Below are positions 16,914-25,525 of a stretch of DNA of 63,732 nucleotides, in pieces. A model generated the notes under the pieces. It was not told the DNA's origin and searched no databases. It saw only the letters and a program-made list of their open reading frames with translations. The stretch spans positions 1-63,732 of the forward strand of contig NZ_MECK01000135.1 of assembly GCF_014596465.1 (NCBI RefSeq), in the 5' to 3' direction. Position numbers and translations under genes: made by a program. Source of the DNA: Streptomyces sp. CBMA123. GTDB taxonomy: Bacteria > Actinomycetota > Actinomycetes > Streptomycetales > Streptomycetaceae. Positions within the stretch are counted from its first letter, which is position 1; each line of letters begins with the position of its first letter.

Positions 16914-17471
16914 TCATTCGGGGTAGCGCACGAGCCCGCTCAGGTCCAGGTCGAAGTCGAACGGGTCGGGGATGCGCATGCTGTCGCCGAACTTCCGGTC
17001 GTGCCGCACGTGGTAGCGGTCGTGGTTCGGTTCGGAGAACAGCGTGACCGTGCCCTCCCGTGGATCGACGATCAGGTAGAGCGGGATGCCCATCACCGCG
17101 TAGTCGCGGAGCTTGTCCACCCAGTCGTTCCCCGAGTCGGACGGCGAGACCACCTCGACCACGACGAGGGCCTCCTCGGCGGGGGTGGTGTTGCCACCCC
17201 GGGTCAGGGCGGCGATCGGAAGGTAGGTCAGATCGGGGTTGCGTTCCTTCGTCACGTCGGGGGTGGTCAGCGCGCTGTAACCGCTGTAAACGTAGCCGTC
17301 CGGGACATGGCGCTCGAACTGCCGCTGGACGAGTGCGATGTTCAACTGGTGGATGTTGGAGGGGACCGCCTGCATGATCAGCGTGTCGCCGGACCATTCG
17401 ACGCGGACGCCTTCGGGGGCCGTGCGCAGCACCTCCTCGACGTATTCGCGGTGCTGCTCGTAGAAGCTCAT
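16914..17471 (-). CDS. Uma2 family putative endonuclease
   Basis: A 185-residue Uma2 (DUF820) protein with a PD-(D/E)xK-like core. The visible catalytic-type elements are NPDLTYLP, VVVEVVSPSDSGNDW and DKLRDYAVMGIPLYLIVDP. The C-terminus DPFDFDLDLSGLV is usual for the family. Uma2 proteins are very numerous in Streptomyces and their role is not established. It stands alone, 51 bases downstream of no obvious partner. A second, clearly different member lies at 48313. Confidence 0.88.
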   Translation of the reverse strand: MSFYEQHREYVEEVLRTAPEGVRVEWSGDTLIMQAVPSNIHQLNIALVQRQFERHVPDGYVYSGYSALTTPDVTKERNPDLTYLPIAALTRGGNTTPAEEALVVVEVVSPSDSGNDWVDKLRDYAVMGIPLYLIVDPREGTVTLFSEPNHDRYHVRHDRKFGDSMRIPDPFDFDLDLSGLVRYPE

Positions 17472-17536
17472 GGCGCTTCCTCCGGTCTGTGCGTTCGGCC
17501 GACTCGCAGTCTATGCAAAGACCCGCCCAGGGCGGC

Positions 17537-18388
17537 TCAGCCGCCGGCGGCCGGCTGCCGTCCCTTGCCGGGGGGACCGGCGAAGATCTGGGCGATCGGC
17601 AGCCAGGCGGTGGCGACCGGGCCGGTGGCGGCCAGGGCCAGGTCGTCGCGGTGGCGGCGCTGGGTGACCAGCAGGCAGAAGTCCAGTGCCGGGCCGGTCA
17701 CCAGGTCCGTCGCGTCGGCCGGGCCGAAGGTCCAGGAGTCGCCGTCCGGCGCGGTCAGTTCGAGCCGGACCGGGGTCTCGGGGGCGGGCAGGCCGTGGGC
17801 GGTGAAGGCGAAGCCGAGGGTGCGCAGGCCGAGGTGGACGATGTGCCGCAGGCGGTCGGTGGGTTCCCGGGGCACGCCGAGCGCGTCGGCGACGTCCTGG
17901 CCGTGCGCCCAGGTCTCCATCAGCCGGGCGGTCGCCATCGAGGCGGGCTTCATCGGCGGGCCGAACCAGGGCAGCCGGGTGTCGGCGGGGGCGGCGGCCA
18001 GCGCGGCGAGCACCTCCTCCCGGCCGGCCCGCCAGCGGGCGAGCAGGGCGGCGGGTTCGGCGGCGGCGCCCTCCCGGGCGCCCTCCTCGACCGGGTCGGC
18101 CCCGGCGGCCAGCAGTTCGGTGAAGCGGCCGCCGAGCGAGGCGGTGAAGTCCTCCGGGGCGCGGGCGGCCAGCGCCGTCCAGTCGTCGGTCCAGGCCAGG
18201 TGGGCGATCTGGTGCGCGACCGTCCAGCCCTCGGCCGGGGTGGCCGAGGCCCATCCCGCGGCCGGCAGTTCGGCCACCAGTGCGTCCAGGACGGCGCTCT
18301 CGGCCCGCAGGTCGGCCAGCAGGCCGTGCAGGACGGGCGACACGTGGGGTGCGGGCGGGACGTCGCCCGGGGCGTTCGGGTCGGTCAT
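17537..18388 (-). CDS. TIGR03084-type metal-binding protein
   Basis: A 283-residue protein of the TIGR03084 family, which contains a mycothiol-dependent maleylpyruvate-isomerase-like DinB fold. Metal-ligand histidines are seen in WTVAHQIAHLAWTDDW and METWAHGQDVADALG. The second half (TLGFAFTAHGLPAPETPVRL, DGDSWTFGPADATDLV) forms the family's C-terminal lobe. Related proteins act on thiol conjugates or serve as wide-range isomerases. ATG at 18388. Confidence 0.86.
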   Translation of the reverse strand: MTDPNAPGDVPPAPHVSPVLHGLLADLRAESAVLDALVAELPAAGWASATPAEGWTVAHQIAHLAWTDDWTALAARAPEDFTASLGGRFTELLAAGADPVEEGAREGAAAEPAALLARWRAGREEVLAALAAAPADTRLPWFGPPMKPASMATARLMETWAHGQDVADALGVPREPTDRLRHIVHLGLRTLGFAFTAHGLPAPETPVRLELTAPDGDSWTFGPADATDLVTGPALDFCLLVTQRRHRDDLALAATGPVATAWLPIAQIFAGPPGKGRQPAAGG

Positions 18389-18567
18389 CGGCTTCCCCTC
18401 CGACTGCGGTTGGACACGATGCGGTTGAACAGGAACCGTGGCAGTTGCTACCCGCCGGTAGCGCACGGCCGCACCCTACGCCCGGCGGGCTTCCGGCGCC
18501 CGCCACTCCACGAAACACGCACGTCAGGACTCTCGCCACCGGTCGCACCACGTGTGACAATTCCGCG

Positions 18568-19395
18568 ATGACCAGGGCTGCGGACACCCCCACCGCCGCG
18601 CGATCCGTCGACGACGCCGTGCGGCCCGACGACCCCGAACTCGCCGTCCGCGCCGCCGAACTGGTGCGGTGCGCCGTGCTCGGCGACCTCGCCCGCCGGG
18701 TGGTGGACGAGTGCGGCGTCGACGTCGGTCTGGTCGGGGTGCCCGAGCCGCTGCCCGGGAGCCGCCCCGGCAGCGAGGGCATGGTGCTGCGGCACTGGGC
18801 CGGCACCCGGGCGGACCTGCTGCACGACGTGCCCGTCCCGGCCGGCCTGGGCCTCGGCGGCCGGGCGCTGGCCGAGCGCGCGCCCACCTGGGTGCCCGAC
18901 TACCGTGCGGCGACGACCATTTCGCACCACTACGACGCGGCCGTGGCCGCCGACGACCTGTACGCGATGCTCACCGTCCCGCTGCTGGACGGCGACACCG
19001 TGTACGGCGTGGTGTACGCCTCGCTGCGCGCGGTGGTGCCGTTCGGGGACGTCCGGATCTCCGCTGTCGGCAGGCTGGCGGCGGCGGCCACCCGGGCGCT
19101 CGTCGGGGCAGCCGCCTGGAGCCGGGAGGATCCCCGGCCGGGGTCGGTCGAGCAGCCCCGACCGGGCTCGGCCGAGCGGCCCCGACCGGCGCCCCCGGCA
19201 AGGCCGTTGACCCGCCGCGAGCACGAGGTGCTGCGCTGGGCGGCGACCGGCCGGACCAACCCGGAGATCGCCGCCCACCTGGGCCTGACCCGCAACACCG
19301 TGACCGGCTACCTGAAGTCCGCGATGCACAAGCTCGGTGTCCGCAACCGGACCGAACTCGCCCTCACCGCCAAGGAGTCGGGCCTGGTCGGTTGA
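18568..19395 (+). CDS. LuxR-type regulator with N-terminal GAF domain
   Basis: A 275-residue regulator. A GAF-like sensor fills residues about 25-185 (GLGLGGRALAERAPTWVPDY, DDLYAMLTVPLLDGDTVYGV). A proline/arginine repeat linker (PRPGSVEQ, PRPGSAER) leads to a LuxR helix-turn-helix (LTRREHEVLRWAATGRTNPE, NTVTGYLKSAMHKLGVRNRT). This matches the one-component GAF-LuxR regulators of Actinobacteria, several of which control fatty-acid or aromatic catabolism. It reads toward, and ends 9 bases from, the acyl-CoA ligase gene on the other strand. Confidence 0.88.
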   Translation: MTRAADTPTAARSVDDAVRPDDPELAVRAAELVRCAVLGDLARRVVDECGVDVGLVGVPEPLPGSRPGSEGMVLRHWAGTRADLLHDVPVPAGLGLGGRALAERAPTWVPDYRAATTISHHYDAAVAADDLYAMLTVPLLDGDTVYGVVYASLRAVVPFGDVRISAVGRLAAAATRALVGAAAWSREDPRPGSVEQPRPGSAERPRPAPPARPLTRREHEVLRWAATGRTNPEIAAHLGLTRNTVTGYLKSAMHKLGVRNRTELALTAKESGLVG

Positions 19396-19404
19396 GCCCC
19401 GAGG

Positions 19405-20940
19405 TCAGTTGACCTGCCGCTCCCGCCCGCTCCAGTACGGCTCGCGCAGCCGGAACTTCTGTAGCTTCCCGGTGGCCGTGCGCGGCAGCTCCTCCCGGAG
19501 CTCCACCGAGGTGGGCGACTTGTAGCCGGCCAGCCGCTGCTTGCAGTGCGCGATCAACTCGGCTTCGGTGACGGCCTCCTGGCCCTCCCGGAGCACCACC
19601 AGCGCCTTGACCGTCTCACCCCACTTCTCGTGCGGCACCCCGATCACCGCGACCTCGGCCACCGCCGGGTGGCTGTACAGGCAGTCCTCCACCTCGATCG
19701 AGGAGACGTTCTCCCCGCCGCTGATGATGACGTCCTTCTTCCGGTCGGAGATGGTCAGTTGGCCGTCGGTGAGGGTGCCGCCGTCGCCGGTGTGGAACCA
19801 CTCGTCGCGCAGCGCCTCGGCGGTCGCCTCCGGCTGCTGCCAGTAGCCGTCCAGGACGGTGTTGGAGCGCACCAGCACCTCGCCGGTGGCGTCCACCCGC
19901 AGCTGGGTGCCGAGCGCCGGGGCGCCGGCCTGCACCAGTTTCTCGGCCCGTTCGGCGGCCGGCAGGGCGTCCCACTCGGCGCGGGAGCGGTTGACGGTGA
20001 CGATCGGGGCGGTCTCGGTCAGACCGTAGAGCTGCATGAACTCCCAGCCCAGCTGCTCCTCCACCTGCTGCACCACGGAGGTCGGCGGCGGCGCGCCGGC
20101 CACGATCATCCGCACCCGGTCCCGGCCGGGCACCGGGCCGTCCCAGTCGGCGGCCGCGTCCAGCACCATCTGCACCACGGCGGGCGCGCCGGACAGGAAG
20201 GTCACCCCGTGCCGTTCGACCCGGCGCAGGATCTCCGCGCCGTCGACCTTGCGCAGCACGATGTGCCGGGCGCCGAGCCCGGTGAGCGAGAACGGCAGGC
20301 CCCAGCCGTTGGCGTGGAACATCGGCAGGGTGTGGAGGTACACGTCCCGGTCGTTGGCGCCGTAGTGCAGGCCCATCAGCGTGGCGTTCAGCCACAGGTT
20401 GCGGTGGGTGAGCTGAACGCCCTTGGGGCGGGCGGTGGTTCCGCTGGTGTAGTTGATGGTGGCGGTGTCGTTCTCGGAGATCGCGTACCGGCGGGGCGGG
20501 TTGGCGAAGTCGTACAGCAGGGCGTCGCTGTCCGCGCCGAGTACGAACGTGTGCTTGGCCACCACTCCGTGCAGCGCGTCGGCGAGTTCGGGGTCGACCA
20601 GCAGCACGGAGGCGCCGCTCTGCTCGACGATGTACGCGACCTCCTCGGCCCGCAGCCGGAAGTTGACCGGCACCAGTACCCGGCCGTGGCCGCTCACCCC
20701 GAAGAAGGAGGTGAGCAGCCGGGCCGAGTTGTGCGAGACGATCGCGACCCGCTCGCCCGGCCCGACGCCGAGCCGGTCCAGCCCGGCCGCCTGGGCGCGG
20801 GCGAGTTCGGCGACCCGCCGGTAGCCGAGCTCGCCCCAGGATTCGGCCGGCTGCACCGGCTCGTCGACGATCCCGATCCGGTCGCCGTAGACCAGCTCGG
20901 CCCGGTCGAGGAAGTCCATCACGGAGAGTGGAATCTGCAT
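19405..20940 (-). CDS. acyl-CoA synthetase (AMP-binding)
   Basis: A 511-residue ANL-superfamily ligase that activates a carboxylic acid, probably a fatty acid, to its CoA thioester through an acyl-adenylate. The motifs are complete: P-loop INYTSGTTARPKGVQ, LYGLTETAPIV, EWFHTGDGG, SDRKKDVIISGGENVSSIE and the C-terminal lysine in TATGKLQK. It is the last gene of a likely three-gene minus-strand operon (SDR, MerR, ligase). The ATG at 20940 follows the merR stop by 51 bases, a spacer that holds a perfect palindrome. Confidence 0.93.
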   Translation of the reverse strand: MQIPLSVMDFLDRAELVYGDRIGIVDEPVQPAESWGELGYRRVAELARAQAAGLDRLGVGPGERVAIVSHNSARLLTSFFGVSGHGRVLVPVNFRLRAEEVAYIVEQSGASVLLVDPELADALHGVVAKHTFVLGADSDALLYDFANPPRRYAISENDTATINYTSGTTARPKGVQLTHRNLWLNATLMGLHYGANDRDVYLHTLPMFHANGWGLPFSLTGLGARHIVLRKVDGAEILRRVERHGVTFLSGAPAVVQMVLDAAADWDGPVPGRDRVRMIVAGAPPPTSVVQQVEEQLGWEFMQLYGLTETAPIVTVNRSRAEWDALPAAERAEKLVQAGAPALGTQLRVDATGEVLVRSNTVLDGYWQQPEATAEALRDEWFHTGDGGTLTDGQLTISDRKKDVIISGGENVSSIEVEDCLYSHPAVAEVAVIGVPHEKWGETVKALVVLREGQEAVTEAELIAHCKQRLAGYKSPTSVELREELPRTATGKLQKFRLREPYWSGRERQVN

Positions 20941-20972
20941 GCGCCCACTGTCCTCTCCGGCAGTGGCGCTGC

Positions 20973-20992
20973 ACACCCCCGATCGGGGGTGT
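20973..20992. promoter_or_regulatory. 20-bp perfect palindrome between merR and the acyl-CoA ligase gene
   Basis: ACACCCCCGATCGGGGGTGT is a perfect palindrome. It ends on the first base of the merR stop codon and begins 33 bases before the ligase ATG. It may be an operator for an internal promoter, possibly bound by the MerR protein, or an RNA hairpin that tunes downstream expression. Confidence 0.55.
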
Positions 20993-21357
20993 CACCCGTC
21001 CGAGCGGATCCGCTCGGACGCCGCCAGGGTGGCCGCCAGCCGGTCCCGGGTCTCGGTCTGGGCGGCGATCCGGCGCTCCAGGACGGCCAGCCGCTCCCGG
21101 ATGATCTCCAGCACCCCTTCGGAGGGCCGCCGGGAGAGCACGTCCCCGTCCAGGCAGCCGAGCAGTGGCTGGATGTCCTCCAGGGTGAGCCCGGCGGCCA
21201 CCAGGGCACGGATGTTGCGCACCCGCACGACCGCCGGGTCCGCGTACTCCCGGTAGCCGTTGGCCGCCCGCTCGGAGGCGATCAGCCCGGCCTGCTCGTA
21301 GTGCCGCAGTGCCCGGGCGGTGCTGCCCGTCCGCCGTGCCAGTTCCCCGATCCGCAC
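20992..21357 (-). CDS. MerR family regulator
   Basis: A 121-residue compact MerR protein: winged helix (MRIGELARRTGSTARALRHY, NGYREYADPAVVRVRNIRAL) followed by a coiled dimerisation helix (LEIIRERLAVLERRIAAQTE). No C-terminal ligand domain and no cysteine motif for metal or iron-sulfur are present. It sits between the SDR and acyl-CoA ligase genes on the same strand and probably regulates them. The long intergenic palindrome downstream is a candidate site. Confidence 0.9.
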   Translation of the reverse strand: MRIGELARRTGSTARALRHYEQAGLIASERAANGYREYADPAVVRVRNIRALVAAGLTLEDIQPLLGCLDGDVLSRRPSEGVLEIIRERLAVLERRIAAQTETRDRLAATLAASERIRSDG

Positions 21358-21396
21358 CGCTGCCCGTCTCGTCCGTCGTTCAAGCCGCCAGGCCGC

Positions 21397-22164
21397 TCAG
21401 GCCACCAGCGCGCCCCCGTCCACCGACAAGACTACGCCGGTCACGAACGAGGCCTGCGGCGCGGCGAGTTGGGTGATCGCCCAGGCCACCTCGGCGGGCC
21501 GGCCGATCCGGCCCAGCGGGGTGATCCGCAACTGCCACTCGAGGATCGCCGCCGACTGCTCGGGGCTGAAGCCGGAGTGCTCGCCGATGGGCGTGTCGAT
21601 CGCGCCGGGCGCCACCGCCACCACCCGGATGCCGCGCGGGGCGAGTTCCACCGCCCAGCTGCGGGTGATCGTCTCCAGTGCGGCCTTGCCCGCCGCATAC
21701 ACCGAGTTGGTGGGCCAGCCGCGCTGCCCGACGGCGGTGCTGACGTTGACCACCACGCCCCGGCTCTCGGCCAGCGCCGGCACCGCGGCCTGCCCGAGTA
21801 GCACCGGGGCGACCAGGTTGGTGGACAGCAGTGCCTCGATGCCGGCCCGGTGGAAGCCGCCCAGGTGCTGGTCGCCGTGCACGATGCCGGCGTTGTTGAC
21901 CAGGACGTCGAGCCGCCCGTGCCGCTCCACGGCCGTTCCGACGATCCGCTCGGGGGCGTCCGGCCCGGTGATGTCGGCGACCAGCGGCTCGATGAGTCCT
22001 GGGTGGGCCGAGGCCGTCTCCGCCAGCGGCCCGGGCCGGCGCCCGACCGCCACCACCCGGGCGCCACCGGCGGCGAAGGCCCGTGCCGTCTCCCGTCCGA
22101 TCCCCGTTCCCGCCCCGGTGACCACCACGACCCGGCCGATTCCCGCTTCGTTCTCGTTGCTCAT
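21397..22164 (-). CDS. SDR family NAD(P)-dependent oxidoreductase
   Basis: A 255-residue classical short-chain dehydrogenase. The cofactor loop TGAGTGIGRETARAFA, NNAGI, and the catalytic S/YxxxK pattern (NVSTAVG, VYAAGKAALETI) are all present. The C-terminal FVTGVVLSVDGGALVA is canonical. The arginine after the second strand (VAVGRRPG) suggests NADP preference. It is the first gene of the SDR-MerR-ligase operon, with a 39-bp gap to merR, and may oxidise or reduce a hydroxy- or keto-acyl substrate of that pathway. Confidence 0.92.
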   Translation of the reverse strand: MSNENEAGIGRVVVVTGAGTGIGRETARAFAAGGARVVAVGRRPGPLAETASAHPGLIEPLVADITGPDAPERIVGTAVERHGRLDVLVNNAGIVHGDQHLGGFHRAGIEALLSTNLVAPVLLGQAAVPALAESRGVVVNVSTAVGQRGWPTNSVYAAGKAALETITRSWAVELAPRGIRVVAVAPGAIDTPIGEHSGFSPEQSAAILEWQLRITPLGRIGRPAEVAWAITQLAAPQASFVTGVVLSVDGGALVA

Positions 22165-22268
22165 GCGCACACCCTCCGACCCTGCCGCCAGCGTCAGGGT
22201 CAAGTCGCAACCGCGGGGTGCCGCCGGTCGTCCGTAGGGATCGCAACGACCAGAGGGGGAGACCGCCC

Positions 22269-22853
22269 GTGAGCCACCTGAGCACCCGTCCGACGACCAT
22301 GCGCTCGACGTCCACCCGTCCGACGGCGGACGGCCTGCTGCTGCGCCCCTTCGAGGACGCCGACGCCCCGGCCCTGATCGAGGCCTACCGGGACGAGACG
22401 CTGCGCCGCTTCACCCGGACCTGGCCGGACGACCCGGAGAAGGCCGCGCAGTGGCTGGCCGTGCAGTACGAGGGCCGGAGGGCGGGCACCCGCTTCGCCT
22501 TCGCCGTCCTGGAAGCCGGCGAACTGGTCGGCAACGTGGTGCTCAAGCGCGGCGCCCCGGGCGGGGAGCGGGCCGAGGTGGGCTACTGGACGGTGGCCGC
22601 GGCGCGCGGCCGGGGCGTGGCCCCGCGCGCCGTGGAGGGGCTCACCGTCTGGGCCTTCGACGTCTTCGCCGGGGACGGCCTGCTCCGGATCGACCTGCTG
22701 CACGAGGGCGACAACGACGCCTCCTGCCGGGTCGCGGAGAAGAGCGGCTACGCCTTCACGGAGATCCTCCCGGCCTTCCCGCCGTATCCGATGGACGGTC
22801 ACCGGCACTCCCGGAAACGACTGGACGCGGCCGGACGGCACGGGTCAGAGTGA
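22269..22853 (+). CDS. GNAT N-acetyltransferase
   Basis: A 194-residue GNAT enzyme of the ribosomal-protein/small-molecule acetyltransferase type (LLRPFEDADAPALIEAYRDE, ELVGNVVLKRG, VGYWTVAAARGRGVAPRAVE, VAEKSGYAFTEILPA). The acetyl-CoA loop is AARGRGVAPRAVEG. The GTG at 22269 follows a strong GAGGGGGAG site, which decides the start. A VOC gene begins five bases after its stop, so the two form a small operon. Confidence 0.88.
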   Translation: MSHLSTRPTTMRSTSTRPTADGLLLRPFEDADAPALIEAYRDETLRRFTRTWPDDPEKAAQWLAVQYEGRRAGTRFAFAVLEAGELVGNVVLKRGAPGGERAEVGYWTVAAARGRGVAPRAVEGLTVWAFDVFAGDGLLRIDLLHEGDNDASCRVAEKSGYAFTEILPAFPPYPMDGHRHSRKRLDAAGRHGSE

Positions 22854-22857
22854 GCGC

Positions 22858-23244
22858 ATGGCTTCTCTGGTACGACACGTGACGATCGACTGCGCCGACC
22901 CGCACGCGCTCGCGGGCTTCTGGGCACAGGTGCTGGACGGCACCGTGGCCGAGGACGACAACCCGGGCGACGAGGAGGTGGCGGTGAACTCCGCCGGTGC
23001 CGATCTGCTCTTCATCCGGGTGCCCGAGGGCAAGTCGGTGAAGAACCGGATCCACCTCGACCTCCAGCCGCAGGACCGCAGCCGCGACGAGGAGGTCGAG
23101 CGCCTGCTCGCCCTGGGCGCCACCGTGCTGTCCGACCAGCGCCGCCCGGACGGCACCGGCTGGGTCACCATGGCGGACCCGGAGGGCAACGAGCTGTGCG
23201 TCGAGCGCAGCCAGGCCGAGCGCAGCGCCACCGGCGCCGCCTGA
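22858..23244 (+). CDS. VOC family (glyoxalase/bleomycin-resistance-like) protein
   Basis: A 128-residue single-domain vicinal-oxygen-chelate protein (HVTIDCADPHALAGFWAQVL, RIHLDLQP, VTMADPEGNELCVE). The family metal-ligand-type positions H, H and E are present. Proteins like this bind or modify small ligands. It is co-oriented with the GNAT gene with only four intervening bases, suggesting co-translation. Confidence 0.88.
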   Translation: MASLVRHVTIDCADPHALAGFWAQVLDGTVAEDDNPGDEEVAVNSAGADLLFIRVPEGKSVKNRIHLDLQPQDRSRDEEVERLLALGATVLSDQRRPDGTGWVTMADPEGNELCVERSQAERSATGAA

Positions 23245-23399
23245 GCCACCGGGCCGTCTGAGCCCCGGGCCGCCTGAACGCCCGGCGCCGCCTGAAGCCC
23301 CGGGGCCGACGGCGCCGGGCCGTCACCGGGCGTCCGCCGGATAATCGACCCTGTCTGACACCAACGAGGCCACCCCTCCGAGCACCAGGCAGGTACTCC

Positions 23400-24047
23400 A
23401 TGGCCAGCATCGCCGTGATCGGCGCCAACGGCACCATCGGCAGCGCCGTCGTCGCGGAGGCGGCGGCCCGCGGGCACGAGGTCACCGCCGTGGTCCGCCG
23501 GCCGGACCACTACCGGGGCGGGGCCGCGGCCGTGGAACGCGGCGACGTGCTGGATCCGGCGGACGTGGCCCGGGTGGCGGCCGGCCGGGACGTCCTGGTG
23601 AGCGCCGTCGGCGGCGGCGACGGCACGGGCCACCTGGCGCTGATCGAACCCGCCGCCCGCTCGCTGGTCGAGGGCCTGCGGACGCTCGCCGACGGCGCGC
23701 CCCGGCTGGTCGCGGTCGGCGGCGCGGGCAGCCTGGAGACCGCGCCGGGCGTACGGGTCTGGGACGCCCCGGGCCTGCCGGAGCCGGTCCTGCAGATCAT
23801 GCACGCCCACGGCGCGGCCCTGGACTACTACCGGACGGTCTCCGACGTCCGCTGGACGGTGCTCAGCCCGGCCGCCGAGATCGGCCCGGGGGAGCGGACC
23901 GGCCGCTACCGGACGGGCCTGGAACAGCTGCTCACCGACGCCGAGGGGCGCAGCCGGATCTCGGTGCCGGACTACGCGGTCGCCCTGGTGGACGAGATCG
24001 AGCAGCCCGAGCACATCGGCGAGCGCTTCACCTGCTGCGCCCTGTGA
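23400..24047 (+). CDS. NAD(P)-binding atypical SDR (NmrA/YwnB-like)
   Basis: A 215-residue Rossmann protein. It has the atypical SDR loop IAVIGANGTIGSAVVAEAA, VTAVVRRPDHY, a GDVLDPADVARVAAGRDVLV block and VGGAGSLETAPG. It matches the NAD(P)H-binding group often annotated as YwnB-like, which may act as redox sensors or reductases. A conventional active-site YxxxK is absent. It has its own 155-bp upstream spacer, which holds degenerate GC repeats and no visible gene. Confidence 0.87.
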   Translation: MASIAVIGANGTIGSAVVAEAAARGHEVTAVVRRPDHYRGGAAAVERGDVLDPADVARVAAGRDVLVSAVGGGDGTGHLALIEPAARSLVEGLRTLADGAPRLVAVGGAGSLETAPGVRVWDAPGLPEPVLQIMHAHGAALDYYRTVSDVRWTVLSPAAEIGPGERTGRYRTGLEQLLTDAEGRSRISVPDYAVALVDEIEQPEHIGERFTCCAL

Positions 24048-24081
24048 CCGCCGTGGGCCGGGCCCGGGCCCGGGGCCCCGT

Positions 24082-24864
24082 TCAGCCCAGCTGGATCGAC
24101 CGCTTGGCCAGCCCCATCCAGAACCCGTCGATCACGCTGCGCTGGCTGCCGAGGTCGGCCTCGCCGGCGCCGAGGGTCACGAACAGCGGGGCGAAGTGCT
24201 CGGTGCGCGGGTGGGCGAGGCGTCCGGCCGGGGCCTTGTGCTCGAAGTCGAGCAGCGCGTCCAGGTCGTGGGCGTCCAGGGCGCGCCTGCCCCAGTCGTC
24301 GAACTCGGCCATCACCGAGGTGATCCGGCCGTCGCTGCTGAGCGCCCGCAGGTTGTGGGTGAAGAAGCCGCTGCCGATGATCAGCACGCCCTCGTCGCGC
24401 AGTGGGGCGAGCCGGCGGCCGATCTCCAGCAGGCGCTGGGGGTCCAGGGTGGGCATGGAGATCTGCAGCACCGGGACGTCGGCCTCCGGGAACATCTCCA
24501 CCAGCGGCACGTAGGCGCCGTGGTCGAGCCCGCGGTCGGGGATGTCCTGGACGGGCGTGCCGGGGGCGCGCAGCAGCTTGCGCACGCGCTCGGCCAGCTC
24601 CGGCGCCCCGGGGGCGTCGTACCGGACCGTGTAGTAGTGCTCGGGGAAGCCCCAGAAGTCGTAGACCAGCGGGACGGTGGTGACGGCGCCGACGGCCAGC
24701 GGGGCCTCCTCCCAGTGGGCGGAGACCATCAGGACGGCCTTGGGCCGCGGCAGGCCGGCGGACCAGGCGGCCAGCTGGCCCGGCCAGATCGGGTCGTCGG
24801 CGAGCGGCGGCGCGCCGTGCGACAGGTACAGGGCGGGCATGCGCTCGGGGGCCGCGGTGCTCAT
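24082..24864 (-). CDS. DODA-type extradiol ring-opening dioxygenase
   Basis: A 260-residue class III extradiol dioxygenase of the DODA/YgiD type. Non-haem iron or zinc ligands are expected in MPALYLSHGAPPLADDP, VSAHWEEAP and GLDHGAYVPLVEMFPEADVP; a GSGFFTHNLRAL block follows. It may cleave a catechol, although many members have no known substrate. It is divergent from marR, and both share an operator region. The start at 24864 has GGAGG upstream and opens the family N-terminus. Confidence 0.9.
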   Translation of the reverse strand: MSTAAPERMPALYLSHGAPPLADDPIWPGQLAAWSAGLPRPKAVLMVSAHWEEAPLAVGAVTTVPLVYDFWGFPEHYYTVRYDAPGAPELAERVRKLLRAPGTPVQDIPDRGLDHGAYVPLVEMFPEADVPVLQISMPTLDPQRLLEIGRRLAPLRDEGVLIIGSGFFTHNLRALSSDGRITSVMAEFDDWGRRALDAHDLDALLDFEHKAPAGRLAHPRTEHFAPLFVTLGAGEADLGSQRSVIDGFWMGLAKRSIQLG

Positions 24865-24920
24865 GGCGTCCTCCTCAAGGACCAAGTTCAAGGGATCGAG
24901 CTGAAGGGATCGAGGGAGTA

Positions 24921-24934
24921 GTTCAAATTTGAAC
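24921..24934. promoter_or_regulatory. MarR-type operator 1 (dioxygenase/marR region)
   Basis: GTTCAAATTTGAAC is a perfect 14-bp palindrome. It lies just downstream of the predicted dioxygenase transcription start. An identical palindrome lies in the doxX promoter at 51153. Confidence 0.8.
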
Positions 24935-24946
24935 CTCTATCTCGGG

Positions 24947-24975
24947 ACGGTACACCTTCGTTCGAATTTGAACAA
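24947..24975 (-). promoter_or_regulatory. predicted promoter of the dioxygenase gene
   Basis: Read on the minus strand, TTGTTC (24970-24975) and TACCGT (24947-24952) are 17 bp apart. The doxX promoter has the same -35 hexamer and spacing. The -35 region overlaps operator 2. Confidence 0.6.
24960..24973. promoter_or_regulatory. MarR-type operator 2 (dioxygenase/marR region)
   Basis: GTTCGAATTTGAAC is a 14-bp near-perfect palindrome whose centre is 39 bp from operator 1. It overlaps the -35 element of the dioxygenase promoter and lies 22 bases before the marR ATG. Confidence 0.8.
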
Positions 24976-24994
24976 CAGGAGTAGGCTTCACCCC

Positions 24995-25471
24995 ATGTCC
25001 TCACTGAACGAACCCCGCTGGCTCGACCAGGACGAGATGGCCGCCTGGCGGGGCTTCGTCGTCGCGAGCAACCTGCTCAACCGGCGGCTGGAACGCCAGC
25101 TCAAGGACGACTCCGGCCTCTCGCACCAGCAGTACGAGATCCTGGTCCACCTCTCCGCCGCCCCCGGCGACTCGCTGCGGATGACCGAACTCGCCGACAA
25201 GCTGGTCACCTCCAAGAGCGGCCTCACCTACCAGGTCACCCAGCTGGAGCGGATGGGCCTGGTCGGCCGCCGCTCCTGCCCCAGCGACGTGCGCGGCGTC
25301 ATCGCGGAACTCACCGACCAAGGCCGGGAGACCCTGCGCCAGGCCGCCCCCGGGCACGTCGCCCTGGTGCGCGAGCTGCTGATCGACGTACTCAGCCGCG
25401 AACAGCTCGCCGTCCTCGCCGAGAGCCTCGGCGCGGTCAGCGCCCGCCTGCGCCAGGACGAAACCCCCTAA
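24995..25471 (+). CDS. MarR family regulator
   Basis: A 158-residue MarR winged-helix repressor (LSHQQYEILVHLSAAPGDSL, RMTELADKLVTSKSGLTYQV, TQLERMGLVGRRSCPSDVRG). It is divergent from the DODA dioxygenase gene. The two flanking 14-bp palindromes are probably its operators, and the same pair before doxX at 51.1 kb suggests a second target. One cysteine (RRSCPSD) lies near the wing; no N-terminal OhrR-type redox cysteine is seen, so a phenolic or other ligand is more likely. Confidence 0.92.
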   Translation: MSSLNEPRWLDQDEMAAWRGFVVASNLLNRRLERQLKDDSGLSHQQYEILVHLSAAPGDSLRMTELADKLVTSKSGLTYQVTQLERMGLVGRRSCPSDVRGVIAELTDQGRETLRQAAPGHVALVRELLIDVLSREQLAVLAESLGAVSARLRQDETP

Positions 25472-25525
25472 GGCCGAAACCCCCTAAGGCCGAAACCCCC
25501 TGAGGCCCGAAACCCCCTAAGGCTC
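25462..25525. repeat. 16-bp tandem repeat at convergent gene ends
   Basis: Four imperfect copies of GAAACCCCCTAAGGCC span the stop codons of marR and the ECF sigma gene. The first copy is coding in marR. Confidence 0.75.
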
